A stretch of DNA of 64,000 nucleotides. Source: Himantopus leucocephalus (Eukaryota > Chordata > Aves > Charadriiformes > Recurvirostridae). The DNA lies in contig RSEF01000004.1 in NCBI GenBank assembly GCA_003993805.1, forward strand, positions 7,838,618 through 7,902,617. Reading direction: 5' to 3'. The notes beneath the pieces are model-generated. The model made no database searches. It was not told the origin of the DNA and was given only the letters and a program-made list of their open reading frames with translations. Shown here in pieces: positions 1-12,200 of this stretch. The translations under genes were made by a program, and so were the position numbers. Numbering within the stretch: the first letter of the stretch is position 1; each line of letters begins with the position of its first letter.

Positions 1-1188
1 TAAAAGCTGTGCTGACAGTTACAGAAGTTTGTGAAAATGTCAGTATCAAAACTCATGTAGGTCTCTAGCCATGGTATGAGCAACTATGAATTTTTAACAC
101 CTTGTATGAATGCAAAAACTTAAGTAGTGAATGGCAATACACATTTATAGGCAAACACCATCAAAAAGGTGTTGGATACCGACTTTCAGGATTTTAAAAA
201 TGCCCATAGTCAATGTAACTGATGGTTGGATGGATGGATGCAATTTTTTTTTTATGATGAGGTTATAAGCTCTTTTTAATCCTTTACTGCTGCTGCTTCA
301 TTCTTTACCTTTCCTGTATGTCGTGGAACTCCCAAACTCAAATACAACATGAAGGTAATGTAAGCGTAGGCTTCGTAGCTATGTAATTGAATAGCTGTGA
401 AGGATTTTAAGGGCCTCAACTCATATTTTTTGAATACCCAGATGATGGAGATGTAAAATACATCAAGTCAGAGGTTTGGCAAGTGTTCCACACTGCCACA
501 GCACATTTGTAGCTAAACTGACAATGCGGATTCTCTAAACATCCAAGCATAGCCAGGTTTATCATGTCCTGGTTCTTGATGTTTGTAAATTAGTCTTGCT
601 CCTCTCTCATAAAAATCCTTGTAGCAGAACCAAGTATTCAGCAATTCTATGACAGGCAACACTATTATTTTGGAAGCACAACTATTTTTCTTCAAATGAT
701 CTTGTTGACAAGAGGAAAACCATGCTGGAGTCACTCAATGTTTCCTGCTACATGACAAAACCCCCCACTTTATCACTTGCAATTTTAATATGCTGTGCTT
801 TTGTAGAGGAAAGAACTCTGTAAATGGAAATCTCTATGCCACCTCATATCTTTGTATCTCAAAAATATTAAACTACAGGTCAGTTCTTGAAAGAAATTCC
901 AGATGTGTTGGAAGGGTCAAAAAATTATCTTTTGTCCCAATTTTGACCAATCTTTGGATTGACGTCCTTCTCTATTTAAAGTTTTAAAATGTCTCAGACT
1001 GTTGCTATAAGTTTTCCATTACAACAGAAGATAAAAATAAAGATCACCGTATGCATTGTATAATATTTAAGCTCTAGTCCTCTGAATTAGATTAAACCGA
1101 AATCAAATTGACATTGTTGGTTTAGTTATAAGTGGTCTGCTAGTGGAGTCATGATATGAAGCGTTGTAATTTAAGACCAGAAAATAAA

Positions 1189-1211
1189 ACAGTATTCAAA
1201 CAGTATTCAAG
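1189..1211. repeat. Short tandem duplication, 11-bp unit
   Basis: The unit acagtattcaa occurs twice head to tail just after a poly-A-rich stretch. Two copies only; probably a replication-slippage product with no evident function. Confidence 0.6.
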
Positions 1212-4200
1212 TCTATCTGCTTTCACAAAGAGAAACAGATAGAGAGCAGTAGAATTGCTATCTTTTAACTAAAAAAACCCCCAAACTATTTTAAAATGTG
1301 TTGAAGCTTTATGCAAGTGTATGTCCAGCACCAATGACTGAAAAACAACTGAAATGCAGGCAGTAGTCTTGCCCTCCCCCTTCTAGAAGCCTTATCAAAA
1401 CCTACAGTTCTTCCCCAAGTGTATAGTTGGCAGTCCTACAAGAATGCAGCAAAAAAAGAAATGCCTATGGTTCCATAAATAGCAAAAAANAAATAGCAAA
1501 AAAAAAAAAAACAACCCCAAAACAAGGCCCTAACGCCCCCTCCCCCAAATCCCACACATTTCCGTGGTGCAGCTAGAAACCCACATCCCAGCTGCAGCAA
1601 TCAGAATTCTTAGAAAGCTGCATGGAGGAGAAGGGGAGTGAGTGATATTTTTTGCTTTGAAGCACAGGACTTCAAATAAAAAGTTAGACATTCTACAGTT
1701 TTGTCCCTTCTACATTATTTTTAGTGTAGTGTTGTTTCCCAATATTCAAAAGCAAAGCTATTGTAAGTAATAGACTTTCCATGGAAAGTACTGCAGTAAT
1801 GCTCTTGAGGATAGATTCCGATTAAACAGTGGTGAGCCTTGCTGTCAGTAGCCTATTTACTAGCCTCTCTTCAGAGCCAAACAGGGACTTTACATCTGTG
1901 CTTTTCTCTAAAAGCAGTTAGTGACATATGAAAAGATTTGATTTGTAAATGTCTAAGGCAATAGACTTCATCTTTATAGCACCCAGAGAAAGGAAGCATG
2001 AAGCAGTGAATTGCACAGCTGCCTAGAGAAGAACCACATTCTTTTCCAAGATCACCATTTATCAGACAGATGAAACAGGAATATTTCTGTAAGAATTTTC
2101 TGAATAGCAGTATAGAATATATATACTACCTTCTCAAGCATGTGCATTTTTAATGAGTTTCCACCTGACAACAAAATCTGAAGTTCTGCAGACTCCTTCA
2201 CCCCCCCACTACACCTTTATTTCCACTTGTTAAAAACTTATCAGATAGTCTGCTCTAATTTTATATAGTGGGCTGAATCAATCAATAATCACCTTTTTCT
2301 TTTTTTAGTAAGAATCAATAATCATCAGTAATCACCCTTTGACTTTAGGACATGGATGTTAAAAATTTGTATGTGTAAAGCTTTTAACGTCGGGGTGTAT
2401 GTGATGTGAGGTATGATATAAAGGACAACTACAGCCATAATATGTACAAACTCATGGCAACTTTTAGTTATCTGCATATACAAACAACAAAACCTGAGAT
2501 AACAATTATACTTAATAAACTTGTGTATTTGGACAGTGGTAGCATGTTCTTAGTAGGACTCATCTATTACCAGCTGTGAAGTCATAAATGGAAGCTATTT
2601 TAAGGGATTAAGATGTTCTTTGTTTAACTCTCTACAGATGCATCCAATGCATAGCAATAATGGTGTAGGCACTACTCTTACAATTCTAAGAAGTTCAAGC
2701 ATTGGGGTAGGTGGGAACTCTATCTATTTTTAGAAATGGCAAAAGATTTCAATTTGAATTTCAGTCAGTTACTTTTATCCTATATTGAAGTCAGTTACAG
2801 AAAACAACAAAGGAAATAAAATTATAGACAGAGCAGCGTTAATAATTAAAAAAATATTTGAGTGACTAACATTGAAAAAAATGTATAAAATTTTAAACTG
2901 AGCTAGACAAAGAAGATAATATTTTCCTTTAATAAACCCCGCTTAGATATTGATTGCTATTTCTCTTAGAAGAGTTTTGCTAGCTATCTTAAAGAAACTG
3001 TCCTTTGAGCATAAAACCAGTAGAGACCAATTAAAACAGAACATTTTCCAGTAACTTACATTGGACAGCCAGATCTAAAATAATTTTAGTGCAGCTTAGG
3101 AAGTCAGGGCATTCTGGAAACTGCATACTCTGTCTGATCTTTTTACAGATAAGTGGGCAGAAAACTCAGAAGAACTAGCATTTATTTGAAAAATTGCTTC
3201 TTATATCCAGTAATAAAATATGCAAATAATTAAAATTCTTCCCTATGCCATGTTTAAGTTATCTGAAACAACTCTCCATGTATTTCTTTAGATTTTAAGT
3301 CAATTTTAATTAAATGTTTCACTTCTTATGAAATCAAGAGAGTGTTCTTGAAACTTCAATCAAATATTTGAAGATACTTCTCACAGAAATACAAAAATTA
3401 GACTTGCATAAGTTACTGTTTCGTTCAAAGAAGCTTTAAGTACCCAAGTTACTCAGAATCTTTAAAATATTAATCTTAGATTATGATATTGCACATAGAG
3501 TCCAAATTCTTTGGCACCTGGTAAGGTGGTAAGAATCAAAAACATTTATTGTTTAAAGCATCCTCCATGTCTGGAAAAAAACAGGAAAGTTTTGTATTTT
3601 TTTTTTTTTTTAAAGCATATCATGAGGGTTTCTTAATAAAGTATTTAAGTTTGCCATTGTTTATCAGGGTTCCAGTGTCCATTTCTGTGCTTTTCAGGGT
3701 TCAGTCAGTACAGAAACTAGCAGTGAATATCATCTGCAGTTTATTGTATGTTAAGCCATCTCTGGTTACTTTAAAATTTGAACAAGTTTAAGGAACTTAT
3801 AGTTTAACTCTCAATAAAGAAACACAGCTACACATTGGTTGCTAATAATCCAACTTTCTGTAGTAGCAGCAGCAGCAAAATAGTAAAACAGGTCACCATT
3901 TCTCTGGTACCAGCAACATTGGCAGTTTGACCCTTTTAGCATCTAATTTGTCTACTATTGTTTAGCTCTAAATCCAGAGTCCAGAAAATAATGTGGATAA
4001 ATTCTTTTTCCTATTTCCGAAACTCGTTTCTTTCTACTGTGTTCTTTCATGATCTTTGTTCTGTCCTTCCTAATCTTTATTCTGTCAACTGCAGTCTGAA
4101 ACTCTCCTGGGTCCCCCGCTTCTCCCTCCTGAAACTTCAGACTCCTCTCAGCCCATTTTACTCACCTTCATATCTGCAGTCTTGAATTCTCAACCTTTAA

Positions 4201-6080
4201 CTTCCATTTCTAAAATTTCTGCACTTACTCTCCTCCATTCCACCCCATTTCTCAAAAGCCCAGTCAACTGCCAGTGCAAAAAAAAAAAAAAAAAAGACTC
4301 TTTTTTTCCCTCCACAGTGCTGAAAAGTCTTGAGCTATGTCTACACATCACAAAAGGTCCTCTTATCTCACCCTTTCTGTTGTGTCAGCAAATGCCATGA
4401 AATCTAAGCAAACTTTATATCTCCATCAGGCACTGCTTCATGTGCTTTTCTGCTGTTCAGCTCTAAAACTAATGTTCCCAGACCAAGGTCACACTAGCTG
4501 TTCCTTTTTTTAGGCTTATGTCCCTTACACGCAGATCCTGCCCTATCACCGTGATCATTTCAATCAGTTTTCTTTTTCCACCATGTCAGCAGGGGATTAC
4601 CAAGAACACAAGGTCCCAGTTTCTAACCAAGAGCCTTTCCTCTGTACTCCTCCTTCCAGCTCTAAGCATCATGAAGCAGCTGTTGCACTCCAGGATGGCA
4701 GATTTCCAGTCTTTCACTTTCCAAAGCTGGTGCATGCCATTAAGAGTCTGGACATGTAGATGCTGTGTGAGAACAGACAATATCCAGTCTGATCAGGCAA
4801 AAAAGTTGTGAAGGGCTTGCCTACAATAACAATGTACCTTTCCACAAATTAACCAAAATTCTTAGTCTTGTGATTCAGAAAATGTGGGTAGGTTTTCATA
4901 GTGTCAGGAAAGGCATAGTAATGCTAAAGGCCATCAAATTAAGTTTTTGCAACAAAGTTTAAGTTTTCCAAAATGCAAAGGCTCAAGAGAATGAAGGGAA
5001 AATAAAATCCAAACTAAAAAACACAAACCAGCACTATACTGCTTCCTTAGGTTAAGTCTTGGAGACATCTGCAACTGCTTTGCTGAAATAATAAAATAAA
5101 ATGAGACAAAACATTAAAGGGAATATATCTCTCTGTGTGTATAAAAACCTAGAAAAGCCATGCAGAATGGAAAAAAAAATCACATAGCTGCTTAGCAGAG
5201 TTATGAGCTAGTAAGAACTACGTTACTAAAAAAAGTGTCAGAAAACCTTAATGATAGCTGTGCTGACATCCCCACCTAAAAATGTAGATACTATCAAGAC
5301 AGCCAGCAAAAAATCTATTCCTAATGGGGCTGTGTAAAGTAGTCTAGGTCTTCAGCTTTTGTAAAATGGAAGCCTGTTCTCATTCCCAAATGAGGTTTCT
5401 GGGAAAAAAAAACAACCCAACCCTACACAATCTCTTGTGTGTTTCCATGACAAGCAGCCTTTATTTGCATTATCTTTCCACAGTAAGCTTTCTGTTGCAG
5501 AATCATAACAACCCCCAGGGAAATGCATCAGTTATTCTGTCCTTAGAGAGTACATTTATGCCATATCATTGCTACCTTAAAAGAGGTTGCTTATTGTCCT
5601 CAGGAGAACATTTCAGTTGCATTACCCTGGCAGCGACAGCTTCCAAATGTATTTTCATCCTCAGGAGGAGCTGATGATGATGCTTTGTTGATAAGAAAAT
5701 CAGAAAAGTTTTCACAAACATTTAAATTCAGCCATACTATAAATTACTTGTCCTATGGAAGTATCTTAGAGAAGCAAAGCATTGTAGGCTTCTTTCTAGG
5801 TTCATAGAGGTCTGTGTTAGTGGAAGGAGAAGAAACTGAAAGTTGCTCACAAAAGTACGAAGAAAAAAAACCAGCAACCTAGTGGGGTAAAACTGGGCAT
5901 CCTAGAGCACTACTTTATCTGTTCCACGTGCACTTAAGAAATCTTAAGATTCTCTTGGGCTTTAATCTTTAAAAAAAACTTATCAGTGCTAGTCACTCCT
6001 GAGACTACAGTAACTCAATAAACTAAGGTAACTCAGGGCAACCTAAGTATTTTATACCTGAGGGGTATTAGACTGAGGAA

Positions 6081-6108
6081 GGATGAAAATTGAATCTATC
6101 CTTCATCC
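6081..6108. repeat. Inverted repeat, 7-bp arms (ggatgaa / ttcatcc)
   Basis: The arms ggatgaa (6081-6087) and ttcatcc (6102-6108) are exact reverse complements separated by 14 bases. It lies immediately before a second, stronger hairpin at 6115-6137, so the two together could form a double stem-loop. I know of no element with this layout. Confidence 0.6.
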
Positions 6109-6114
6109 TAGTTC

Positions 6115-6137
6115 AATTGTGAGTGAAACTCACAATT
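6115..6137. repeat. Perfect inverted repeat, 10-bp arms, 3-base loop
   Basis: aattgtgagt (6115-6124), loop gaa, actcacaatt (6128-6137). The arms are perfectly complementary. A 10-bp stem with a tight loop can extrude as a cruciform or fold in RNA, but the flanks do not extend it to microRNA-precursor length, so a miRNA call is not supported. Confidence 0.75.
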
Positions 6138-8322
6138 TCATTACAACTTTTAAGATTACATTTGTTTTTAATCAACTTTATTAAGACAGGGATAAACAAG
6201 TTCAGAAAAGACCCAACCCCAAAATATTCTAGTTCAAAAAAACGGTTGAGAAGTATTTAGGGGGAGATGAATGTCCCCTGCAAAGCATCATACAAATCAT
6301 TGGAATAAAAATCTCTCTTTCCGCTTTCATCACTAAGGCAGAAAAGAAAAGCAAATGGAATGGCTCTGTAACCATAGCAACATTTGCCATTATTTTTTTT
6401 CAAAGAATTTCTGAGGCACTACAATTTGGATTCTGCATTCTGAGGATAAACTTTGTATCAAGGAAGAGAATAGAGTAACTTTATTTTGTTGCAGGTCCTT
6501 ATGACAACTTCTGAAAAGACTTTTTTTTCTGAACAGAAGTAGCTTAAAAAAGAGGTCGTGTACAAACAATAAGAAATGTAATTGATTATACAATTTTTTT
6601 TCTTAAATAATGTGCAAGACTTTGTATGTAACTCTCAGGAGATAGTATTTGGAAATTATTACTATGCATGAAAACATACTAATTTAGAATGGTGAATTAT
6701 AAGAAATCTGCAATAATGACAGGAAGTGTGGAAAAATAATTATAGTTTCCGTATAGTATCAGCTTAATCAGAAAATGTTGGTTTTCGTAATCATGAATGT
6801 AAATTTCCTAAATACTGGCACTTGGGTCAAACACGAAAAGCTTGCTTTCTGCCTCCCTTCCCCTTACTGGGCACATATAATCTCAACTTGTATTTATTAG
6901 GAAGAATTGTATTCACAGTAGCTTAGAAGCACAGCCAGTTCTTTTACCAGAAAACCTTTACCCTTCCCGCTTACAATTGATACTCATTGTTTATGAAAAG
7001 CCTTACTCTGAAACAGTCATAAAATAACACAAAAAGTAATTAAAAATACTGAAGGTTAAGTACATTCAAATTCTAAGTATTTTAATCTACAAGGCAATCT
7101 GAACTTATTCTTTTGATATTCCAATATAACCAAACAGCTCAGATGAGCCAAGGTCCCTGTTCAAGGGTTCTAGGAGATGCATTGGATCTGTTTACAGTAT
7201 CTTGACAGGTAGGGGCAGAGAGGGACATTAAAATAGGCTCTAGTTATCAGGAGAAAGAGTAGTGGAAGGAAAAGGACAGTAGCCTAGCAATTGGAAGACA
7301 TGTTCAACAGCTTACACAACTGCAAATACAGAAGTCCTTAAGTTACTTTATCTACATATTTCATTTCTATTTGCAAAGTGAAATAGTACAATAATGACAC
7401 CTACAGTAAGTAAGGTACTCAAGTTCCACAAAAATGGCAATCATAAAGCCATGACAAATACTGTCTAGAGATCCTTACATCCTGGAGCAGCATTTTGACA
7501 AAATCTTGCATCCCGTTTCCTTTTTCTTTATTTTCTTTCTTTAACGTTTCTTGTTAGAGCTCTCAATTAGAAATGTTCTTTCAGGCTTAAGGTGGTCAAA
7601 TTTATGTGGTTTATTACCTAATAAAGGTAAAACATTAGGATTTTATGTAAATGGTATGTAGCTCCCATGAGGTAGCTATTCTTCAGGCAAAAATGAGCTA
7701 CCAGTTTTTCTTTTGGATACACGAGAAGTTATATATCCTTTAAGGACTAATCTATGCTATATGTAGCAAGATTTATTTGGATGTACATGAAGGTCATATT
7801 GGCAACAACAGAACTAGGATTCCTGAGATGTAACATATTTTAATGCATCACGCCAAATGAGGAAAGTATCCTTTCAAATTGTTATGGGACTATATCCAAA
7901 AAGAATACATGATAAAACTCTGCATGTAGCTGATACAATTCATTTATCCTGGCAATTTCAAGTGAGCTGCATATGTGACTTCAAATGACAATCACATATG
8001 CTGCAGCCACTCACGGAAGCAAAGAGAGTGTATTTCCCTTTGGGATCCTGAGCTGGGCAAAGCAGGCTTCAACTACATCACTAAAAGGAGTTTACTATCC
8101 CTTTCAATCTACTTCAGTGTGTTTCAAGTCAAAGCTGACTAATTTACTTCAGGCAAAACATAACTATTAAAACTGTTCTGTCTGATTCTAAGTCACATGA
8201 GATAGACAGTATTTGCATGAACTGCTTAATCAGTAGATTGCTGGTGCATGACAGTGTAATCTCCAAAAAGAGGGCAGTGACAAGCACCTGCAGCTGATAA
8301 CCTGTTTTACTTGCACAATTAC

Positions 8323-8367
8323 CTCTGGAAGATACTTATCCACTGCTTTGCTCGCTGTGAGCACCCA
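8323..8367 (-). CDS. Candidate short coding exon (15 codons), minus strand
   Basis: Read on the minus strand, a very good 3' splice site (a pyrimidine-rich tract ending tctgtttccag) is followed by 45 bases that are open in phase 0 and then a donor GTAATT. The peptide is WVLTASKAVDKYLPE. I do not recognise it. What I see is the splice-site pair and the open frame; that it is an exon is inference. A 45-base open segment between splice-like sites is expected by chance several times in a window this size. It could be a distal exon of the leftward gene that begins at the CpG island. Confidence 0.22.
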
Positions 8368-8409
8368 CTGGAAACAGAATAAAGGTGAAATGAAGTTTTT
8401 GAGGAACTC

Positions 8410-9290
8410 TATGGAAGATCAAGCTATCTGGCCTTTTGGCAAATCATCATATGTAAACCCTCCTTCAGACTGCAATCTCATCCTCATGATAAAGTAACAG
8501 CAAGGTTACAGCAGCTACTTGAACTAGAAAATGACAGATGTACTGACTGAAACCACTGTCCATGTTTTTTTGTGTGTATGTAAACAACAGGATTTGGTTT
8601 CAGCAGGGAGGCAACAACTCTAGAAACGCTGCTGATGGCAAAAGCAAATGGTCCTCTCTTGCATGCCAGTAATTTACTGTGATCTTGCCATCAGAGTTTG
8701 CCCCAAATTGCCACCTCTTCCTGTATACTTTTCCCAATAGCACCATCTCTGCACTGCTCTGACAGTACAGACAAAGAATACTTTGCTATTACAACAGAAT
8801 GGACTGTGCATAGAATTTTTTTCAAGACAGAATGCTGATGGCCACTAACTCAGCTTTGCTCACTTGCGGGTAACCGAAAAGGTTGTGCAGTCTCTTGCAA
8901 CTGCTGGCTGCTACATCTGCTCTCAGCCAACAAATTCTGTTTGCATAACATCCTTGAGGTGATAAGCAATCATTCTTTCAATTATGCAACAATAGCAGCT
9001 TCCATCATATACTCATCACAAATCAGCTCATTCATATCAGATCCTCCTTTTCTAAGGTTTATGAATCTTAACCCATTCTGGTAGTTTCTGGCAATAATTT
9101 TCTCCCTATTCCTACTGCATTGATTTTCCGTAACAGTAAGCTCTCTTTTTCAAACTTGTAAGACAGCTTCTTGTGAGGAATGTTAGGAAAGGGAATTCCA
9201 AGGCTGTAATCAAGCAGATATAAGATCACAGTATCATTATCACTGAACACTTTCAATTTATTAATATATTGCAGCTTCATACAGTGTATA
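8410..9290 (-). other. Stop-poor stretch, possible decayed coding remnant
   Basis: On the minus strand several overlapping frames stay open for 20-60 codons, with apparent continuation across single-base shifts. For example, a 70-codon frame spanning 9280-9068 is followed in another frame by a 20-codon segment ending near 8990. This pattern can come from an old pseudogene or transposon remnant with frameshifts, but I recognise no family and it may equally be chance. No terminal repeats, target-site duplication or poly-A tail were seen. Confidence 0.15.
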
Positions 9291-12200
9291 TAAGTTACAA
9301 TTTATTTATGCTATAGATATAAGTAAATAGTAACATGCACACAACTCACTGCAATAACTTACTTTCTTGCTCTTCTAACATTTAAAGCTTCAGTTTAATT
9401 TTATGCTATGTAGGAGGCCAGGTATATGTATCTCTGACTTTTTTTTAAATAAATCAAGGCTAAATGTAAAGGCAGTTGGTTTGCCACTATGACAAATTTC
9501 AGTAACATCTGAATAACTCAGGGTTTTCTCAAACATCAAAATATTAATTTGGCTGAAAAAAAAAATTATTCCAAGACTTGCCTATTTATAAGCTTCTGAA
9601 AGTAATTGTATACACTTGTAAAATATTTTAAAGTTATAAACTGTCAGATTACATAAGAAATCCAAAGCATCCAACACTCAGGTAAGACTTCAGCAAAAAA
9701 AAAATCTTTCAAATACAATTTATAGGAATATTATATAACTAAACTTATCTGAACCAAGTGATGTATATTTACCATTGAGAACTGAACAATCTAAGTGCCA
9801 AAACCTGCCAAGATACCAGTTCCACAGCACATGACAGATTTTCAGAATCATCCCCTCACTTTTTTGCAACAAGAACAATTTTCTACAAATCAGCCACATA
9901 AATCTTCTTAAGTGATGTCTATATAGCCTGTATGTTGTAATATGTAGAACACGAACTGCATACAGTAAGACAATAATTTTTTTGTTGTTGTTTTTTTTTA
10001 ACTTTATCCCTCTCCTTAATTTAAAAGGAGAGACACTAGATAAGGAAAAATATCACTATTATTTGTGAAGGAGCTGGCATAAGTGTAAAACTAATCATTC
10101 TTAAAATACTATAGAGCTGACAGGAAAAGGGACATCAAAGGCAAAAAAACCCCAACCCAAACCCCCCAAAATCCACTATGAATAACATTCAGGATATAAA
10201 TTTAGTACAGAATCAGAAAAAAAACCCCACAATTGGAATATGACTTGTTTGTTATATTTTACTATATGTCAGATGTCAGCTAGCAAGAAAGTAACCAAGA
10301 AAGCATAGAGGACAAGGTGAGAGTGCCTTGCTTCCCTGAAACAACAGCTCCTTAACTTATAACAGCATATATTGTGCCCAATTTTAGATGTGAAAGTTGA
10401 CACTTAAAAACCTATTTCTATCAAATCGCAACTGATTTAATAAACATTAATCAGAGGCGGAAGACTATGCCAAAATATTAAACTGTTAATTGAAATAATT
10501 CACTGCATGTAGAAAAGCCACCTATTGTCTTCAAAGAACCTGTTATAAAAGTACCACTGACCAGGGAATTAAGCCTTCACACAAGACACAATGCACTGAC
10601 ACAACAGAATCTAATGGACTATAAGGGGAACAATGCACCAGGCACTAATGTTTCTACCTAGAATCTCTTTATTTTTCATCTTTCTTCTTTGTGCATGATC
10701 CAAACATAAATGACTCTATGACAGGTAGACACAACAAGCTATTAGGTCTACTGTGCTAATCATCTGCAAATTAAACTGCAGTAAACCCAAAGTAAGTCTC
10801 CGTGCTAAAGTTGTTAAGACCTTCTCTGTCAATAACCTGCATAAAATGAATTATACAATTATACCTTAGCGCAAACTGTAATGACTACAAATTACCACAG
10901 TAATTGTATTATACAGCAAAGTGATTTGATTCATTGCTTACAAGGCATAATTAATAAGCTGAAATAAAATTATCTCTATATTCCATCTTTAGAGTCTATT
11001 TTTCTGAAAAATAGTTTGTTGGGATTTTTTACCCAACATCTCATTGCTCTGACTGCCAGAAATATTTAACTTTGGGGTGAAAGTCAGCATCATCATCTTA
11101 AATTACTGGGGTAAGTCTGGTAGGGTCTGTAAAGAATTAGGAGGCATCACTACTCCCAGGAGATGAAATACAGAGATAAACAGGCAGAGAGCTCTTTATG
11201 GCTATCTATTGATGAACAAGGGCAGGGAACTGACTAAAACAGGTTACATTTGCATTTCTGTTAGGTGGCAGTTCATTTTAATTTCATTGATTGTTGTTAA
11301 GTTAGGATAACAAAATAGCCTTTACTACTTCCCAGGGGAAAAAGAATTAGAAGTGTAGGCCAGGCTAGGATGACACCTCACAGTCCCAGCTTCCCATCCC
11401 AAACAAGAAGCAATTAGGTTTGGCAGAAAAGCCACTCTAAGCAGTCCCTCTCATACGGGGACTGCAAAGACTGAGATAACAGAGGAATGCTTGGTGGACT
11501 GGGCAGAGAGAAGCATCTTTAAGTCAGCTAAAACTGCTTGGCCTAAAGTTCACAAGAATGGCTTTCTGTCTTAAGGACATAAGCAAGGGCCTCTCTAATA
11601 TCAAGTCATCTGTGCTAAGCTACAGAGTTGGCAGAACAGCATAGGCTTTTTTTGCAGAAGACTGACGTGCCAAATTTGGAAGCAGTATTCCACAAGAAAC
11701 TGTAAACCAGAAAAAGGGTAGAAGGAAGAATATCTTAGCTCTGGACTGTAGACGACTTGTTAAAAGTTCTTGATAATGAGAGAATGAGTGGAGATGATAA
11801 TTAATGCCCCTAAATCCTTCATATTATTGCCAATGATTTTCTTAAAGCCTGCTTTACTCTGTTAAGAGATTTTTTAAATACCAAGAGGCGATCAACTAAG
11901 AATAACAGAGAAAACATATACAGTAATTTCAGTTTGTGTCTTAGTGTGCATCTCTATTCATTTCAATCAGAGATTTTGTTGGGGTTTTGTTTTTGTTTAA
12001 ATAAATGGTCTTAATTTTGTAAGCCTTCACTATTCTCCTCATTACAGAAGATTTTTCAGTGACTTCCAGCTAGATCTTCCTGTTCTTAAGGGCAATATTA
12101 AATAACACAGCTGCCATGGAATGCAGTTACCCTCATCCTGCAGTCAAATGAAGGAAATTCATGAAATCTGGTGTTTGTCTGTAAAGATAAGGCTCAGAAA

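Larger units (their letters stand above)
1..8322. other. AT-rich region with no supported gene
   Basis: No coding exon, RNA gene or named transposon is supported here. The stretch is AT-rich with poly-A and poly-T runs (about 1498-1511, 3597-3612, 4278-4295) and a single N at 1490 between two copies of an 'aaatagcaaaaaa' motif. A pyrimidine-rich block lies at about 3990-4320. Open frames here are short and show no splice support in a consistent frame. The region could be intronic or intergenic; I cannot tell which. Confidence 0.6.

Noticed and set aside
4165..4300. Minus-strand segment before a strong GTGAGT donor
   Set aside because: All three frames contain stops, so it cannot be an internal coding exon.
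6115..6137. MicroRNA precursor
   Set aside because: The stem is only 10 bp and cannot be extended through the flanks; miRNA precursors need roughly 22 or more paired bases per arm.
10143..10172. Interstitial telomere-like repeat (ccccaaccc pattern)
   Set aside because: The units are irregular and do not match tandem CCCTAA/TTAGGG; it is simple low-complexity sequence.
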